DNA of 64,000 bases from Euglena gracilis. Its lineage: Eukaryota > Euglenida > Euglenophyceae > Euglenales. Numbering within the stretch: position 1 is the stretch's first letter; every line of letters begins with the position of its first letter. Both the position numbers and the translations under genes were made by a program. Below, in pieces: positions 9,761 to 20,967 of the stretch. The DNA lies in the NCBI GenBank assembly GCA_039621445.1, contig CP154955.1, positions 48,282,086-48,346,085 on the forward strand. Direction: 5' to 3'. The notes beneath the pieces are model-generated. The model saw only the letters and a program-made list of their open reading frames with translations, did not search any database and was not told the origin of the DNA.

Positions 9761-11780
9761 GGAACCCCCCGCCCATATCGGCGTACATGGTTTGCCACCA
9801 CACTGAGTGAAGGCAAACCATCACCAAAGAAGGAGGACGCGGAAGACCGCCGCCTTTAACATCAGCAAAATTTTTCGAGGCGAAGACTTCGGTGACCGTT
9901 TTTATACTCTCCGTCTACCTACTCAGGTGCGTCAACAGTTCTGAAGCTGGGATTATGCGGATATTTCATCAACAAGCTGAACCTATTTGAAGGAGCTGTT
10001 TTTTGGTGTTGGTATACGAGGAGCATGTGGAATGGACGAGTGGGGATGGTAATTTTGCCGACCTGCCTGTGCCACTGGCTATCCTGACCTCGACAACGCA
10101 CTTTTTGTTTGCACCCTTCCTGTCCCAAAAGATGAATCTTTGATTTTTTGTTAAGGGGGGTTACCCAAGTTTCAAGGGGATGGGCTTTGAATTGTGCGCG
10201 GTCCGAGGGTGCCCACCCCAAGAGGGGATCCTAAGGCGGCCTAAGGGGGCCACGAAGGGCCGCGAGGGGGATCCAAGGCCCCGAAGGGCCTTTTGAGGCC
10301 CATTGGCCCCCAAGGGGGCCCCACAGCCATTTTGACACAGGCAAGGGTAGGTAAAGGAGGGGGCAGGTCGAGGGGGCTAACAGGCAACCCCGAAGGGGAT
10401 GCGCAAGCCCTCCCAGGCTTTGCGCAAGCATGCGCACCCCCTTGGTGGGCGCCCAGACGGCGCAAGTCATTAAGAATTGCACAGAGTATACCAAGTAGCC
10501 GCACCAGCTGTAGCCCCCGTCCAATTGTACATTTTCTGTGCACAGGGCTCTGTTTTTATCTGTCATTTGGCCTCATTTTTTTTTGTATTGCAAGGGCCAA
10601 TTCAAAGTACAAGTCAAGCAAAGTTCAAATTACAATTAAAATATCAAGTTCAACTCTCATTGACCAAGTATCCAAGTTCATTTGTTGAGGCAAAAGTATG
10701 TCATTTTCAACATCACCACCCTGACCAACACCCACCCCTACCCCACTTTTCCTCCAAGGGGAAAACGCCCACCAGGTGGGTCCGAAGGGCTCAAATTCAA
10801 ACTATCCTACGCAGGTTGCGCCACCAGGGGGCCCTTCACAGGGACCTCAGGAGGGGAAACCTCCACATGTTAGCAGAGGGTCCCACGGCGATCAATAATG
10901 AGTCGTGATGAGCGAACTCCGGTCGCTCTTTACGAAGGAGAGAGAGTGTGGGGATCGCCGTGGGTTGGTCCACGACTATGGGTTATCCCGGAGCGGCACT
11001 GGGGACTCAGGAAGCTTCCTTGCAGGAGACTGGTGAACCGCCAGGTGGGACCCTCCTTTGTCCCCACCGGTAGTCTGGAGGCATGACGCCAGCCAAGGAA
11101 CCAAGAGGTCGTGGGTTCGATTACCGGGTCGGAAATTGGCGTCCGGCTCGGGACGGTGAGAGGCACTGGCCCCATCTATCACCCAAAATTCATTCTGTGA
11201 TAGATGGAAATCAACCCCCCCCAAGGCTTTGTGGAAAAGCTTCCCCCCCCACCCGGCGAGAGGTGGGCTTGACTTGCCCCCCCCCCCCCAGGGGAAAGCC
11301 TTGGGGAACCGCCCCACCTCCTGGGCAAGGGAGCACCCGATTAAAATACAACCCGGTGTTGCTCCCCCTGGCTGGGTAAGCAATTCTGGTGTAATTCCAC
11401 CCCCTGGGGGGGCAGACCAACCACTGACATTGTTTGTGATCCACATTGTTTTCATTGAACGCTGAACATCCCCAGAAGTCCACAGCATAAAATGGTACAT
11501 CACCCCCCGAAATTGATAAATTATGACAGGGGGTTTATTATTGAGGGGGTATCCAATTGGGGGTTTACACAACGTGACTACCCCCTGGACTTCCTTCGCC
11601 TCCTTGTCCGCGTCGATCAGTACCTTGGCCACCATTGCCTCCTCCTCGGCGTCCAGAGTCTCGTCCTCCTCGTCTCCGTCGGGGCCGTTGGCCCGACGGT
11701 GAGCCTCGTCTTCCTCACCTCGGCCAGCATCTTCTCCTCCACTTCGGACGGCGTGCGGGACAACAGCGACGGGCTGCGGG
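9761..11780. other. No gene seen; GGCC-rich and G/C-run sequence
   Basis: Open frames here are low in coding signal. 10,225-10,320 is a run of short GGCC palindromes (GGGGGCC, GGCCCCGAAGGGCC). 11,090-11,130 carries GTGGGTTCGATTACC, a match to a Pol III B box, without a convincing A box. 11,350-11,403 (GCTCCCCCTGG ... TCTGGTGTAATTCC) recurs at 54,055-54,097, so it belongs to an unidentified dispersed repeat. Confidence 0.5.
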
Positions 11781-11991
11781 CTCGGACGGTCGCGTGGGTG
11801 CTTGTGCTCAGCACTGAGATCTCGCTTGCTTCGGAGCCGGCGATGACCCATCGGGGGTCTTCGTGGAGCTGGAGTGCATCCCGCCAGGGTTGTACATCCA
11901 GCCTGTGCTCTTTCAGCCAGGGGTAACCCAGAATCAGGTCACACCCTATATCACCGTCATGGACAGTGATCTGGCTGTGCCACCTCTTCAC
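11780..11991 (-). pseudogene. Protease remnant of a second Ty3-type element
   Basis: The minus-strand frame reads GDIGCDLILGYPWLKEH, then VQPWRDALQLHEDPRWVI. The D-L-I-L-G-x-P-W-L block with a following W-x(n)-L is the conserved C-terminal half of Ty3/gypsy aspartic proteases, just before the RT linker. Downstream on the minus strand the sequence becomes acidic (EEDETLDAEEEA) and no RT follows. The upstream active-site half (D-S/T-G) was not found in frame, so this is a fragment. It is unrelated in position and strand to the chromovirus at 1-9,760. Confidence 0.65.
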
Positions 11992-13204
11992 TCCTCCACT
12001 CCGTTTTCTGAGTGTCTCTTTTCATCCACTGGGGGGTCAAACTTGAAAACTTTTCCTTTCCAGCAGCACTCACTTTCCTTCAGCACAGCATAAACCAAGA
12101 CTTGAAATCTTCATCTGGCGCTCAGGCCTTCCAGGAGTCAAAGAGTTCAGGACAGTTGCAGCTGCACAAACAGAAATTGTGTAATTAGGACAGGCGCCTC
12201 CTAATTCAATTTTGGGTTTTGAAATTTTAAACCTGGCGCCGCCCACTCTTCTCTCTCCTTCCCTCCTCGCGTTGAAAACCAGGAGGTCGTCCGCCTAGTT
12301 GCTGCCGCCTGCCAGCAGGTCGCCGTTCATGGTCAGCAGCAGCAGCGGTCGCTCGCTGCGGCGGAAACATCCGTTTGGGAACAAGTCCCGACGGATCAGC
12401 GATGTCTATGTCTGCGCCCCCGTGTCGGTGAGGGCGGCCTTCTGTGTACCAGGCAGCATGAACATGGCGCTGCGCATAGCAGCAGACTGCAGAATGTACA
12501 ATGTCATGCTCGATAGTGCTATTCCATGTTCTGCAACACAAATTGCAGAATTAGGAATAGCCTATCCTACCTCGGATCTGCCTTCTCTTGTCACAGGTGG
12601 TATTATTGTTTTTTTTGTGTTTCATCAGCCCAAAAGGGCAAATCAAAGGTTTGAAGACTTGAACTCCGTTAGGAGAACACAACTGGAACTGAAGTTCCAA
12701 AATCCCAACTAGTTTGCCTTGTGCTCTGTATACGCCCAAAGGCAATAAAAACTAATAGTTAAGTGAAAGACTTTCTTTTTTTGTTATTATCTTGGTTCTG
12801 TTCCCACTGGAGGGTGTAAGTAGGCCGACAGGCAGTGGGAATAGAGTCAGGGGACGCACATTTGGTAGCACATTAGGTTTCTTTCCTACTCCTTTCTCTC
12901 CAATGCCCCCCTCTCTTTCATTAGTTGACTTCAAACGGTCGGTGGTTCTGTGCCGTATAGGCGACACCGCAACTACAAGCCGTTTGTGGCCAAACTTGTA
13001 CGCAAAAGCCCAAGGTTCAGGAGGCTCTGGGCAGTATACGCTGCCACAACCTTCTGGGTTTGTTCCTTTGCTTACTTTTTGGGGTTTTCGGTGCTTGTTT
13101 CTGCAATCAGTAAAAATATGCAGAGCTCAAGCACGAACACATCAAAAGCTTTGATTAGTTCTTTGAGAAAGTTTGATGAAGATTTGTCGCGGGAGTATAT
13201 GCTC
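11992..13204. other. Region without a recognised gene
   Basis: A plus-strand frame at 12,950-13,200 contains a hydrophobic stretch (FWVCSFAYFLGFSVLVSAI) that could be a membrane helix. It leads into the recombinase fragment at 13,205, so it may be the upstream part of that DIRS-like copy, but I cannot align it with the minus-strand element. Nothing else supported. Confidence 0.4.
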
Positions 13205-13480
13205 CAACCCCTTGACCCTCCAAACCCCCTTCAGGGGCATCAAGTCAGACACAATTGCATCTTCAACAAAAAAATGCGTTAGAAGAATTTGGGATTGATT
13301 CCCGTATTTGGGGCCCCCACTCCACCAGTGGGGCAGGAGTCAACATGATGAAAAAGTTGGGTTTGAGCTCAGAGGTGGTTTGTGAATTTGGTCAGTGGAA
13401 AAGTGTGAAGCCTTTTGCTCACACTATCAAAGGTTGGGTGCCCAAGAAAACTTGGAGCACGCCTTAAGATTAAAAAGTTT
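13205..13480 (+). pseudogene. C-terminal fragment of a DIRS-type tyrosine recombinase
   Basis: The fragment aligns with the minus-strand recombinase of the larger element. It reads PFRGIKSDTIASSTKKC, then IDSRIWGPHSTSGAG, MMKKLGLSSEVV, CEFGQW and, after a frame change, CSHYQRLGAQENL. In tyrosine recombinases box II is H-x-x-R and the nucleophile is Tyr; here the box II Arg is Ser (HSTS) and the Tyr is out of frame. These enzymes integrate DIRS-type cDNA without a DDE integrase. The copy points toward the larger element's recombinase, so the two are tail to tail. Confidence 0.8.
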
Positions 13481-14235
13481 TGGCGGAGCCGCCACCCCCG
13501 GAGGGGGGGGTGCACAGTCGACCTCACTTGGGGGAAGTGCGGAGCCCGAGGTCTTGCACTCCCCCGAGGCAGACCGAGAGGGGAGGAAGGGACACCGAGG
13601 GCGAAACACAAACACCAAGTGAGCCCACCCTACCCTCCCAGAAGAGAAAAAGGTCCTCGGCGGGGGGGGGGGGCTCCAGGAAGGGGTCTCCCCCTGGGAG
13701 TTGTCCGCGCCGGAGCGACGAGGCAGCCAACTCCGGCAAAATCGCAGCAATAAAGAGGAAAGGCCTAACCTACCCAAAAACATTCACATTCATGCTGCCG
13801 GCAAATAAGGCACGAACTCACTTGGTGTTTGTGCTTCGCCCTCGGTGTCCCTTCCTCCCCTTCCGGTCTGCCTCGGGGGAGTGCGATTGTCCTTGATTTC
13901 ATCTTCCCCACTTTTCCTTCTGGAATCCTTTGGTTTTCTTTTGTCCGATCTGGCTTGGCTTTTGGACCCCAAATCCCAGGTGTTTCTGCCCGTATTGGGC
14001 TGGCGGTTCCCTCCTCGTTCTGGTCTGCCTGACCACTGTGGTCTGCAGTCCGTGGCCGTCACTGGGTGGGTTTTTTTGGGGGAATTTTTTTGATGAAGGT
14101 ATCTGGGGGGGGGGGAAGGGCCGGCCACGGCTCGCCACGTTTTGCCCGCACCTCCAGGTTTTCCAGCCGCTGTCGTACTCCCTCGAGGAAAACCGACAAG
14201 GGAGGAAGGTACACCAAGGACGAAGCACAAAGTCC
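13480..14235. repeat. DIRS terminal and Gag-proximal repeats between two elements
   Basis: 13,559-13,626 and 13,817-13,882 are inverted copies of one sequence (GGGACACCGAGGGCGAA core), which recurs at about 14,205-14,235 and 14,480-14,540. 14,030-14,180 resembles the 5' Gag-proximal part of the minus-strand element at 18,315-18,460 (shared CTGACCACTGT ... GCCACGG.TCGCCAC). The block is therefore made of end pieces of at least two DIRS-like copies. A C/G run of 10 lies at 13,661. Confidence 0.7.
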
Positions 14236-14345
14236 TTGTGAGGCCATGCCTTGCTCGCCGGTGGTGTTGTTTGGATTGTTTGCTGCGTTTGGTTAGGAGA
14301 CCCTGCTTAGTGCCGCCTCACCGGAGTTGGCTGACGATGCTGCTC
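14228..14345. repeat. Left inverted terminal repeat of the DIRS-like element
   Basis: Its reverse complement matches 18,665-18,770 nearly base for base over the stretch GCAAACAATCCAAACAAC, ACCGGCGAGCAAGGCATG and CAGCCAACTCCGG. A second right-hand match lies at 18,960-19,065, which also keeps the CCTCCTAACC segment missing from the first. Inverted terminal repeats are the hallmark of DIRS elements. Confidence 0.85.
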
Positions 14346-14584
14346 CGACTGGGCGACGTGACTTCTTGCCCCTTGGGGGGGGGTCCCCCCCATGTCCTCC
14401 CCCTGGCACCCACTCTCTGACCGAGGGCTCTTGAACACAGAGTTTCTTTTACGGGTGGGGGGGTCGGGCTCACAAGGTCTTTGTGCTTCGCCCTCGGTGT
14501 CCCTTCCTCCCTTGTCGGTTTTCCTCGAGGGAGTGCGAGACACCTCGGGCTCCGCACTTTGCCCTTGTGAGGCGTGATTGTGCA

Positions 14585-15390
14585 CTGAAATTAAGGGGGC
14601 CAGGGCATTTTTCAGGGCACCTTGGGCACCAAGTCTTTGATAATGGGCTGTAAAAGCCTCCACCCCCCTCCACTGACCAATTTCACAAACTTCTTGGGCA
14701 TAAAGGCCCAATTTTTTGAGTAAACCAACTCCTGCCCCTCTGATGGAGTGGGCCCCCCACACCTGGGGGGTTACCCCATGTTTGGCCAAAAAAATTTTGT
14801 GATTGAAGCAATGGTGTCTGCACTTATGGCTCTGAAGGGGGGTTTTAATGAAATCAGGAGGGGGCCCCCAGGTCTCACAAATAAACGTGTGGCAGCCACA
14901 TAACCTATCATTAAATGAAAAGGGCTGATTTGTGGGCACTGGGGTATGGACACAACTCTTTCCCACTTGTGGAATTATTGGCCCTTGCGTTTAATTTGAT
15001 GTAGGGTGCCCTACCCAACACACTGGTGGTTCGCTTGACTTGTGCCAGGTCGGAAGATCTGTATAAACAGAGGATTCGTAAGCAAAAGATAAGTTGTGTA
15101 CGCAATGTACAAATATCAGTGGGCATGGGCGCCTTTGCCAGCCCCAGGAGGATTGGGAGTGGATCCCAAAATGCCCAATACTTTTCCAGGTTCTGGTTCC
15201 AAAGCCTCTTGTAGGGGGTTAACAGGGTGTGGAATCTCAGCCCACCAAGACCACGAATCAAAAGCATAGCACTATATGCATTACGGGCTTGGGCCTTGGA
15301 AAATTGGAATAATTGAATTAAAGCGTCAGCCACTTGGTCTGTGGTGGCTTCAGGGGGGGCACCCCCATGTGTTCCAAAATGACCCACAGA
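14585..15390 (-). pseudogene. Tyrosine recombinase of the DIRS-like element
   Basis: Box I Arg is in ILCLYRSSDLAQVKR (about 15,045-15,080), the middle block PPFRAISADTIASITKFF matches DIRS/Ngaro recombinases, box II is HSIRGAG (about 14,739-14,760), the W in EIGQWRGVEAF, and the nucleophile Tyr in TAHYQRL (about 14,640-14,657). The full R-HxxR-Y set is therefore present. The enzyme splices the circular cDNA into the genome. At least two frame changes (near 14,770 and 14,920-14,960) interrupt it. Confidence 0.88.
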
Positions 15391-15419
15391 AGTGCAAAAG
15401 CACTCTGATAACGTTTTAG

Positions 15420-15850
15420 TCTGGGGTTTCTCCCCAGGAAATCGTTAATGGTCTTAACCTGAATTTGTTTCCCCTCCAAAATTTGCCTGAGCAAATCATG
15501 CAAAACAGGGGCCACCTGGGGGGTGGCGTTTTTCCCCCCTGCAGTTGGTGAAAATACCCATGTAGGGGGTAATTTTTAGGCAGGGGGTCCCTGGAACTTT
15601 CATTTTTATTAATTGGGGCCACCACGTGGCCGAAGCACAGTAGGGGGTGACCATCAAAACTTTGGTCTGGGGAAATATTTTCAACCTGGGTAGAAATTGT
15701 TGAATTATTGACCAGGGGGGGTTTGCATAAAGATCCCCCATGTTGTCCAGTGGAAGTTGTAATGCATTTACTGCTGTGGCCTCCCAGTGGGGCCACCTGG
15801 CCACAAATTGGGGCAGTTTTTTTGTTGCCCCGGGAGGCAAATAAATCTGT
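15420..15850 (-). pseudogene. DIRS methyltransferase-like domain (NPPW)
   Basis: After RNase H the minus strand reads DLFASRGNKKLPQFVARW, then NMGDLYANPPWSII and VLMVTPYCASATWWPQLI. The [D/N]-P-P-[W/Y] motif is the catalytic motif of N6-adenine/N4-cytosine methyltransferases, and DIRS1-group Pol proteins carry such a Dam-like domain between RNase H and the recombinase. Its activity in DIRS elements is not established. Here the A-run at about 15,820 shifts the frame between DLFASRGN and the next block. Confidence 0.75.
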
Positions 15851-15912
15851 TTTCAGAAATCTTTGAGTTGCTTTATGTTTTATGAAATCTTTATAAAATC
15901 TTTATAAATGCT

Positions 15913-16380
15913 TTATGCTTTAAGTTTTATGAAATCTTTGAATTGCTGTCTGAGCCATTGAAAAAGTTGTGGGTCTAAGGAGTAATCCCCCCTGTCCATT
16001 TCCCATCTGCTTATGGGGTCTGCCAGGCATTCTTTTGAAGGTACCCAGTTCACTTGAAGGGAAACTTGTTTTTTCATGCACCATTTGAAAAATGGTCTTA
16101 GCATTTTGTTGAAGGGGTCCTTTCTGCCCCCTCCTTTTGTTAAGTAATGGTAAATTACCTGGTTGTCCACTGACAAAGAAACAGTTTCTCCAGGTTTGCT
16201 CAAACTTTTTACAGTGCTGATTGCTGCACTCAGCTCCTTTACATTTATGTGTAAAATGGAGTCTTTCCTTCCAAAATTCCTGAACAAGTTCTCCTGTATT
16301 GATGTCCAGCCCCCCCCCCCCCCCAGGCATGGGTGCTGCTGTCTGAGTGCAACTCTCTGGTTGCATTTTGGGGGAAGGGT
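15913..16380 (-). pseudogene. RNase H of the DIRS-like element
   Basis: The domain reads HINVKELSAAISTVKSL (Glu-bearing helix), VSLSVDNQVIYHYLTKGGG (catalytic Asp-Asn), then WCMKKQVSLQVNWVPSKE and CLADPISRWEMDRGDYSLD. This is the DIRS/Ngaro form of RNase H, with L-D-P at the end. The short A/T-rich stretch 15,855-15,955 (repeated TTTATGAAATCTTT) splits it from the methyltransferase-like domain and adds a stop. Confidence 0.85.
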
Positions 16381-16421
16381 CTGCCGCCCCAGGTGTCCAG
16401 CAGAATTTTTATTCTCCTTAA

Positions 16422-17260
16422 TTATGCCTTGATTTCCTGGGAAATGGGGTGTTTTGAGTCCCAGGGGGATGTGGACTTTGCCACCAAAAAATTTGCCAGG
16501 GTGTCTGTAAAAGCCCTTAAAAAGGGCAGGGCCATTAGGTTGCATCTTATTTGGCCCAAAATGGCAGCCAGCTGCCTTTTTGACATGTAACCTTTTTTCA
16601 CAACTTTTCCTAGCTCCTTTTTTATGGTTTTGGTTTTCTGGGGGGGCACCTGCAGCTTTCCTTCCTGGAAGTTTAGTTGAAAACCCAGGTGGGTTACCAC
16701 TTGGGTGGGCTGGAGGGTGGACTTTTCACATTGATTTTGAACCCTGAATTCAACAAATCTTTGACGACTGTTGTTCAGGTGATTTTGTAAAGTGTTTTGG
16801 GTGGGGGCCACCAGCAAAATGTCGTCCAGGTAAATAAAGACCTGGATGCCCCTTTTTCTCCACTGCTTTTCGAAATTTTTCATAACTGACATGAAAATTT
16901 GGGGCATTACATTTAGCCCAAAGCATCCTGTTTGAAATTCCCCGGTCTGCCCCCCCACCTGATGCCTTAAAAATGGCCTTAGGTCTGGACTTAATGGAAT
17001 ATGGAAATAGGCATCCTTCAGGTCTATTTTTTGCTACCCAGTGAACTTTTTCCAAAACTGGAAAAATGTGCTGGATATGATCCAGCTTGAAAGGTTTTAC
17101 CTGAAACTGCTGATTCAGTTCTCTGCAGTCGCTGATCATTCTCCACTTGGTTGTTCCCTCCTCTGGTTTTGAAATTGAAAACCATGGGATCAAATGCTGG
17201 TTTTCTGAATCCCAAAGTCGTTTCACTGACCCAGTTTTTTCGTAATCCAGAATAATTATT
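16422..17260 (-). pseudogene. Reverse transcriptase of the DIRS-like element
   Basis: Blocks in order: RLWDSENQHLIPWFSISKPE, TTKWRMISDCRELNQQF, IDLKDAYFHIPLS (motif A, about 17,000-17,040), CFGLNVMPQIFM (motif B) and VFIYLDDILLVAP (motif C, about 16,815-16,840), then THLGFQLNFQEGKLQVPPQK and a connection segment ending LMALPFLRAFTDTL. The YLDD box is intact. A slip in an A-run at about 17,030 separates motif A from the upstream block. This RT type clusters with DIRS and Ngaro elements. Confidence 0.9.
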
Positions 17261-17452
17261 TCTGCCTGGTTTAGGTCCAAGTTGGCTCTGGGTTTTGGGT
17301 GGGTGGACAATTTTGGGGGATTTACCCAGGGGGGTTGAATTCCATTTTGATCAATTGACATGTTGCTGGGGGGGCATGTTTTGACCACCATTGGAGACTT
17401 TTTTGAAGTCTCTGGTACAGGGGGGTGTCTCCCCATTTTTCCTCCATGGAAT

Positions 17453-18480
17453 TTATTTTCCCAACGATGATTTTCTGGGGACTGGGTGGGGGGTGTTGGA
17501 CATTTCACAGCCCCTAGAGCCCCTAGGGCTTGAGCCCTTGGAAAAAAATCTGGGGGGATGTGCAGGCTCTCTCTCTCTCTCTCTGCTCACACTCTCTCTG
17601 GAGGATCTTGCTGTTGGTTTCCATACCGTAGGGCTTACTGCCCCGGATTTGCCTGTCTGGCCTTCTTGATGTTGATGGTGTTGGTAGCCATACCATAGGG
17701 GGGCCACTGTGGGTCCCCCCCTTGTTGATTGTGCAGGAATAAATGCTGGTGGGGAGTCTCCCCCTTCCTGTTCCTCCTGGGGCTGGGCAGGGGGCTGCCC
17801 AGTTAAATACAAAGCCCTTGCAGGGCTGCCCCTTAGCTTCTGGGGGGGGGCTGTGATGGACCCCCCTTGTGATCTTGTTGCAATTGATCTGCTGATATTT
17901 CTGGCCCCAGTGGCCTTGATGATAACTTGAAAGGCCCCAATGGCCTGATTGATTTCTGGGTCGCCATGCCCAATTGAAATCTTGAGGGGTTCTTGGGGCC
18001 CCACCCTTGACCCCTGGGGGGTGGTGTGATTGAGAAATGATGGGGATGGTGTGGCTGACCTTTTCTGCCCCTGCCATGTCCTGTGGGGCCTTGGTGCTGG
18101 TGGCCACCTTGGCCTTTGTTCCAGCGACTTTGGATGGTGTAGATGTCTTCATGGCTGGTTGTGCCGTCATGGCCTTTGTTGCCTCCATGGCCTGTGCGGT
18201 TCTGGCTGCCATAGCCCTGCTTGAACACATGATGTGCTTTGGAAAGTTGGCCACCAATGGTTCCAATGGCCGTAGTGGCCTGCTGGTTGTTGCATCTGCC
18301 CCTTGCGGGGTCTTCTGACCACTGTCTGCCAGGGTCCGTGGTCATCACTTTGGGGGGTTTGGGTTGTAAAAGTTTCTTTTTGGGGAAATTTCTTTTGGGG
18401 AAGGGGCAGCCACGGTTCGCCACAGTCGACCCGCGCCGTCAGGTTGTCCAGCTGCTGCGGTCTCTGCTGCTCCCACTTGA
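17453..18480 (-). pseudogene. Gag-like ORF1 of the DIRS-like element
   Basis: Overlapping minus-strand frames give a Gly/Gln/His/Pro-rich, basic protein (QGYGSQNRTGHGGNKGHDG, GQGGHQHQGPTGHGRGRKGQ) with no zinc knuckle. DIRS ORF1 products are poorly conserved and often low in complexity, so the call rests on position 5' of RT. Most of the frame is open for 180-250 codons but overlaps another equally long frame, so the true frame is uncertain. Its start near 18,420 (ANRGCPFPKRNFPKKK) is repeated in diverged form at 14,080-14,140. Confidence 0.55.
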
Positions 18481-18664
18481 AGTTCTCCAGCGCTGTTCGT
18501 CTTGGAAATTGCATCTTTCATTGAAATCTTTCAGATACTTCAACAATTTCTGTTTTGAGGTTCTGCACGAGCGTCTCTTTCTGGATATTTTGAATTGATT
18601 GATTGACTCCTTCTTCGTCCAATTGATGTGGTATTTGACGCTCCTTTCTTCTGGGTGTCGAAGG

Positions 18665-19090
18665 GCAAATCAAGAGTCAGCCAACTCCGGCGAAAAAAGG
18701 CACTAACCCAACGCAGCAAACAATCCAAACAACACCACCGGCGAGCAAGGCATGACCTCACAAGGGCAAAGTGCGGAGGCCGAGGTGTCCGGCCACTGCT
18801 GTATTGTTCATTGAAGTCCAAATTGAAAATTGACTTTTCAATTCATATTCGTCTGGCTCGTGTTCTTCTGGATATTGAGTTGATATTGACTTCTCCTCTT
18901 GGTTCTTCTCCGTTCGAGACTCTTTTCCTTTCTTCTGGGTGTCGAAGGGCAAATTTTAAAATCAGCCAACTCCGGCGAAAAAAGGCACTATGCGGGACCT
19001 CCTAACCAACGCACCAGAACAATCCAAACAACACCGCCGGCGAGCAAGTCATGGCCTCACAAGGGCAAAGTGTGGAGCCCGAGGTGTCCT
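18665..19090. repeat. Right terminal repeats of the DIRS-like element, duplicated
   Basis: Two direct copies of the terminal sequence lie at 18,665-18,790 and 18,960-19,090, each with GTCGAAGGGCAAAT, CAGCCAACTCCGGCGAAAAA, AACAATCCAAACAACACC and CTCACAAGGGCAAAGTG. Both are inverted relative to 14,228-14,345. Two right ends may mean an internal complementary region plus terminus, as DIRS elements have, or a nested partial copy. Confidence 0.75.
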
Positions 19091-19109
19091 GGAAAAACCG
19101 TGGCTTGGG

Positions 19110-20870
19110 AGGTCGTGTTTCACGAAACATGCCCTCTCAGGGGGCGGTGGGCAAATCGGCAAAAAAAGTTGACTCATATGCAAATATCTTCCTTGTGCAA
19201 TTGAATTTGGCAGGATCAATGCCGAAAACGTTGCAATTTTGAAATCAGCCAATCTCGCAGCCATGACTGAACAGATTCCACCAAGCCACAAGTAGATGCA
19301 ACAGGAGGGTTTCCGCGTCAACCGATGAAAGGTCAAGATGGCTAAAATGGTCAATAGACAACGCAGGGCAAATGGTTGATATTATCAAACATGACAAAAA
19401 CAAACAACCAGTTTTTTTTGGAAAAAATCTCACATATGACCGTGACGAAACATATCTGTGTTATGAAGGGATGGGGAATTATGGGGGAAATTGAAGAAAA
19501 TTTGTTAATGGAAATGCACGAGATGACGTAGAAAACATTGCACGGCTTTCTTTTCATTTTGCAACACAGGTGCATGCTTTGTACCATCCTCGACGTTTTT
19601 TTTAAAAAAAATACAAAACACATTGTTTTGGTGAGTTCAGGAACAAACTTATTGATTCAGAAATATGGAATTTTTTTTGGCCCAATGAAAATTGCAAAAT
19701 TTCTTGATGAAAAACAATACAAACCAAACCACGCATACTTTGCCAAAATACCACAAAATGCAACAAAATGCAGAAAAGGTGCTTAAACGTCTGAACCATT
19801 TGAGGATCCGAGAAATGACCAGAACTCACTGTTCTATTTCGAGTTAATGCGGAGGGAGGAAAAGGGGGAAAAATGTGGGAAAATTGTGGACAATTGCGAA
19901 GAAAGCATTGTTGATTATTTTGGATTTTTTTTTGGACCAAAATCAGAAAACACATTGGAAACCCCATTTCCACTTCGGTGCACAGCGACGTAGGGAAAAC
20001 TTTCCAGGGAGGGGTCCCTGGCACCCCCAAAGGCCTCCAACTGGGAAAAATTATCCAGCCACGTGCATCACATGTTATCAATTAATTATCTATTGTTACT
20101 TAAAATAAGCTGGACCCCCCAGGTCCAGGTGATGGCTTTCCAGTGGCCAGTAAAATGGCCTCAAGCTCAAAGCTGAAGCCTGCTTCGAGCTGAGTGCCTG
20201 CATAACCACATAAATCTGTCCACAAAAAGCGCAAAAAAAATGCGCAAAAAATGCAAAAATTGAATTGTTGTGTGCTTTTGAAAATTCAAAAAATCCAAAA
20301 AATTTACATTTCCTCTGCAGCATTCCAATCGAAAAAAAGCACCCCCCTCATACTCGGAACAATTGTTAAAAATGGATTCCTGAAATGCGAAACACGCACT
20401 CTGCATGCTTCCCTCTGAGACACACGAGATAATTACAAATAATCAACAAATGAGTTTAACATCCATAAACTTCATATTCATGTCAAAATTATCCTCCTAC
20501 TATTCCTGGCCATAGGCTGAAAATTGGGTGGAACTCCACAACTTCCAAGAATTTAAGGAGAATCGGGCATTTTCCCAGAATATTGGCTAACTCTGAAATA
20601 TATGGTTTTTCTTGAAGACAATTCAAAACAAGCCATGGAGTTGCTATATACCTGCATTAACTGCACAATATTTTCAGCATTCACCCTTTGCAATTGTGAG
20701 AGAGGATGTCGGTGAGGGGAGCCAAACACACTGGCTTGAGCTGGCAGCGTGTCATCAAATTTGCAGTCAAGGTTTGATGGCAACCAATGCAAATAAAGCC
20801 GAGCTGGGACGTCAGCACACTCCTATTCACGGCAAACATCCTCTGGCATCACAATGTCACCCCCCGCTCA
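19110..20870. other. No gene seen
   Basis: AT-rich sequence with runs of A or T. Frames such as 19,602-20,081 (-) show no family motif or biased codon use. No repeats with clear ends were found. Confidence 0.5.
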
Positions 20871-20967
20871 CTTAATACACTGCGAACCCCCCCCCCACCT
20901 GCCGGGGGGTCTGGACGACCCGGGGGGGGGCAGACCAGGCTATTTTTTTTGAACCAACCCCCGGGGG

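Larger units (their letters stand above)
14230..19100 (-). mobile_element. DIRS-like tyrosine-recombinase retrotransposon
   Basis: Read on the minus strand the order is Gly/Gln/His-rich ORF1 (Gag), RT, RNase H, an NPPW methyltransferase-like domain and a tyrosine recombinase, flanked by inverted terminal repeats (14,228-14,345 against 18,665-18,790 and again 18,960-19,090). This is the DIRS1-group architecture; such elements use a circular intermediate and a recombinase instead of an integrase, and leave no target duplication. Short frameshifts, mostly in A or T runs, break the ORFs, but all key motifs are present, so this copy is younger than the chromovirus. Confidence 0.9.

Noticed and set aside
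10199-10460. Organelle DNA, because of the GGCC-rich palindromes and higher GC
   Set aside because: No organelle gene or rRNA/tRNA sequence is present there.
1-11000. LTRs of the chromovirus
   Set aside because: No direct repeat with TG...CA ends was found on both sides; the left end may be outside the window.
11090-11135. SINE or tRNA at a B-box match
   Set aside because: No A box at proper distance and no cloverleaf.
10976-11851. 291-codon minus-strand open frame
   Set aside because: It mixes an acidic stretch, a protease linker in another frame and translated G/C runs; no domain and no consistent composition.
12480-12600. VMLDSAIPCSATQIAELGI, similar to a retropepsin active site
   Set aside because: The Gly after D-S is missing and the flap and C-terminal motifs do not follow on the plus strand; the nearby true protease remnant is on the other strand.
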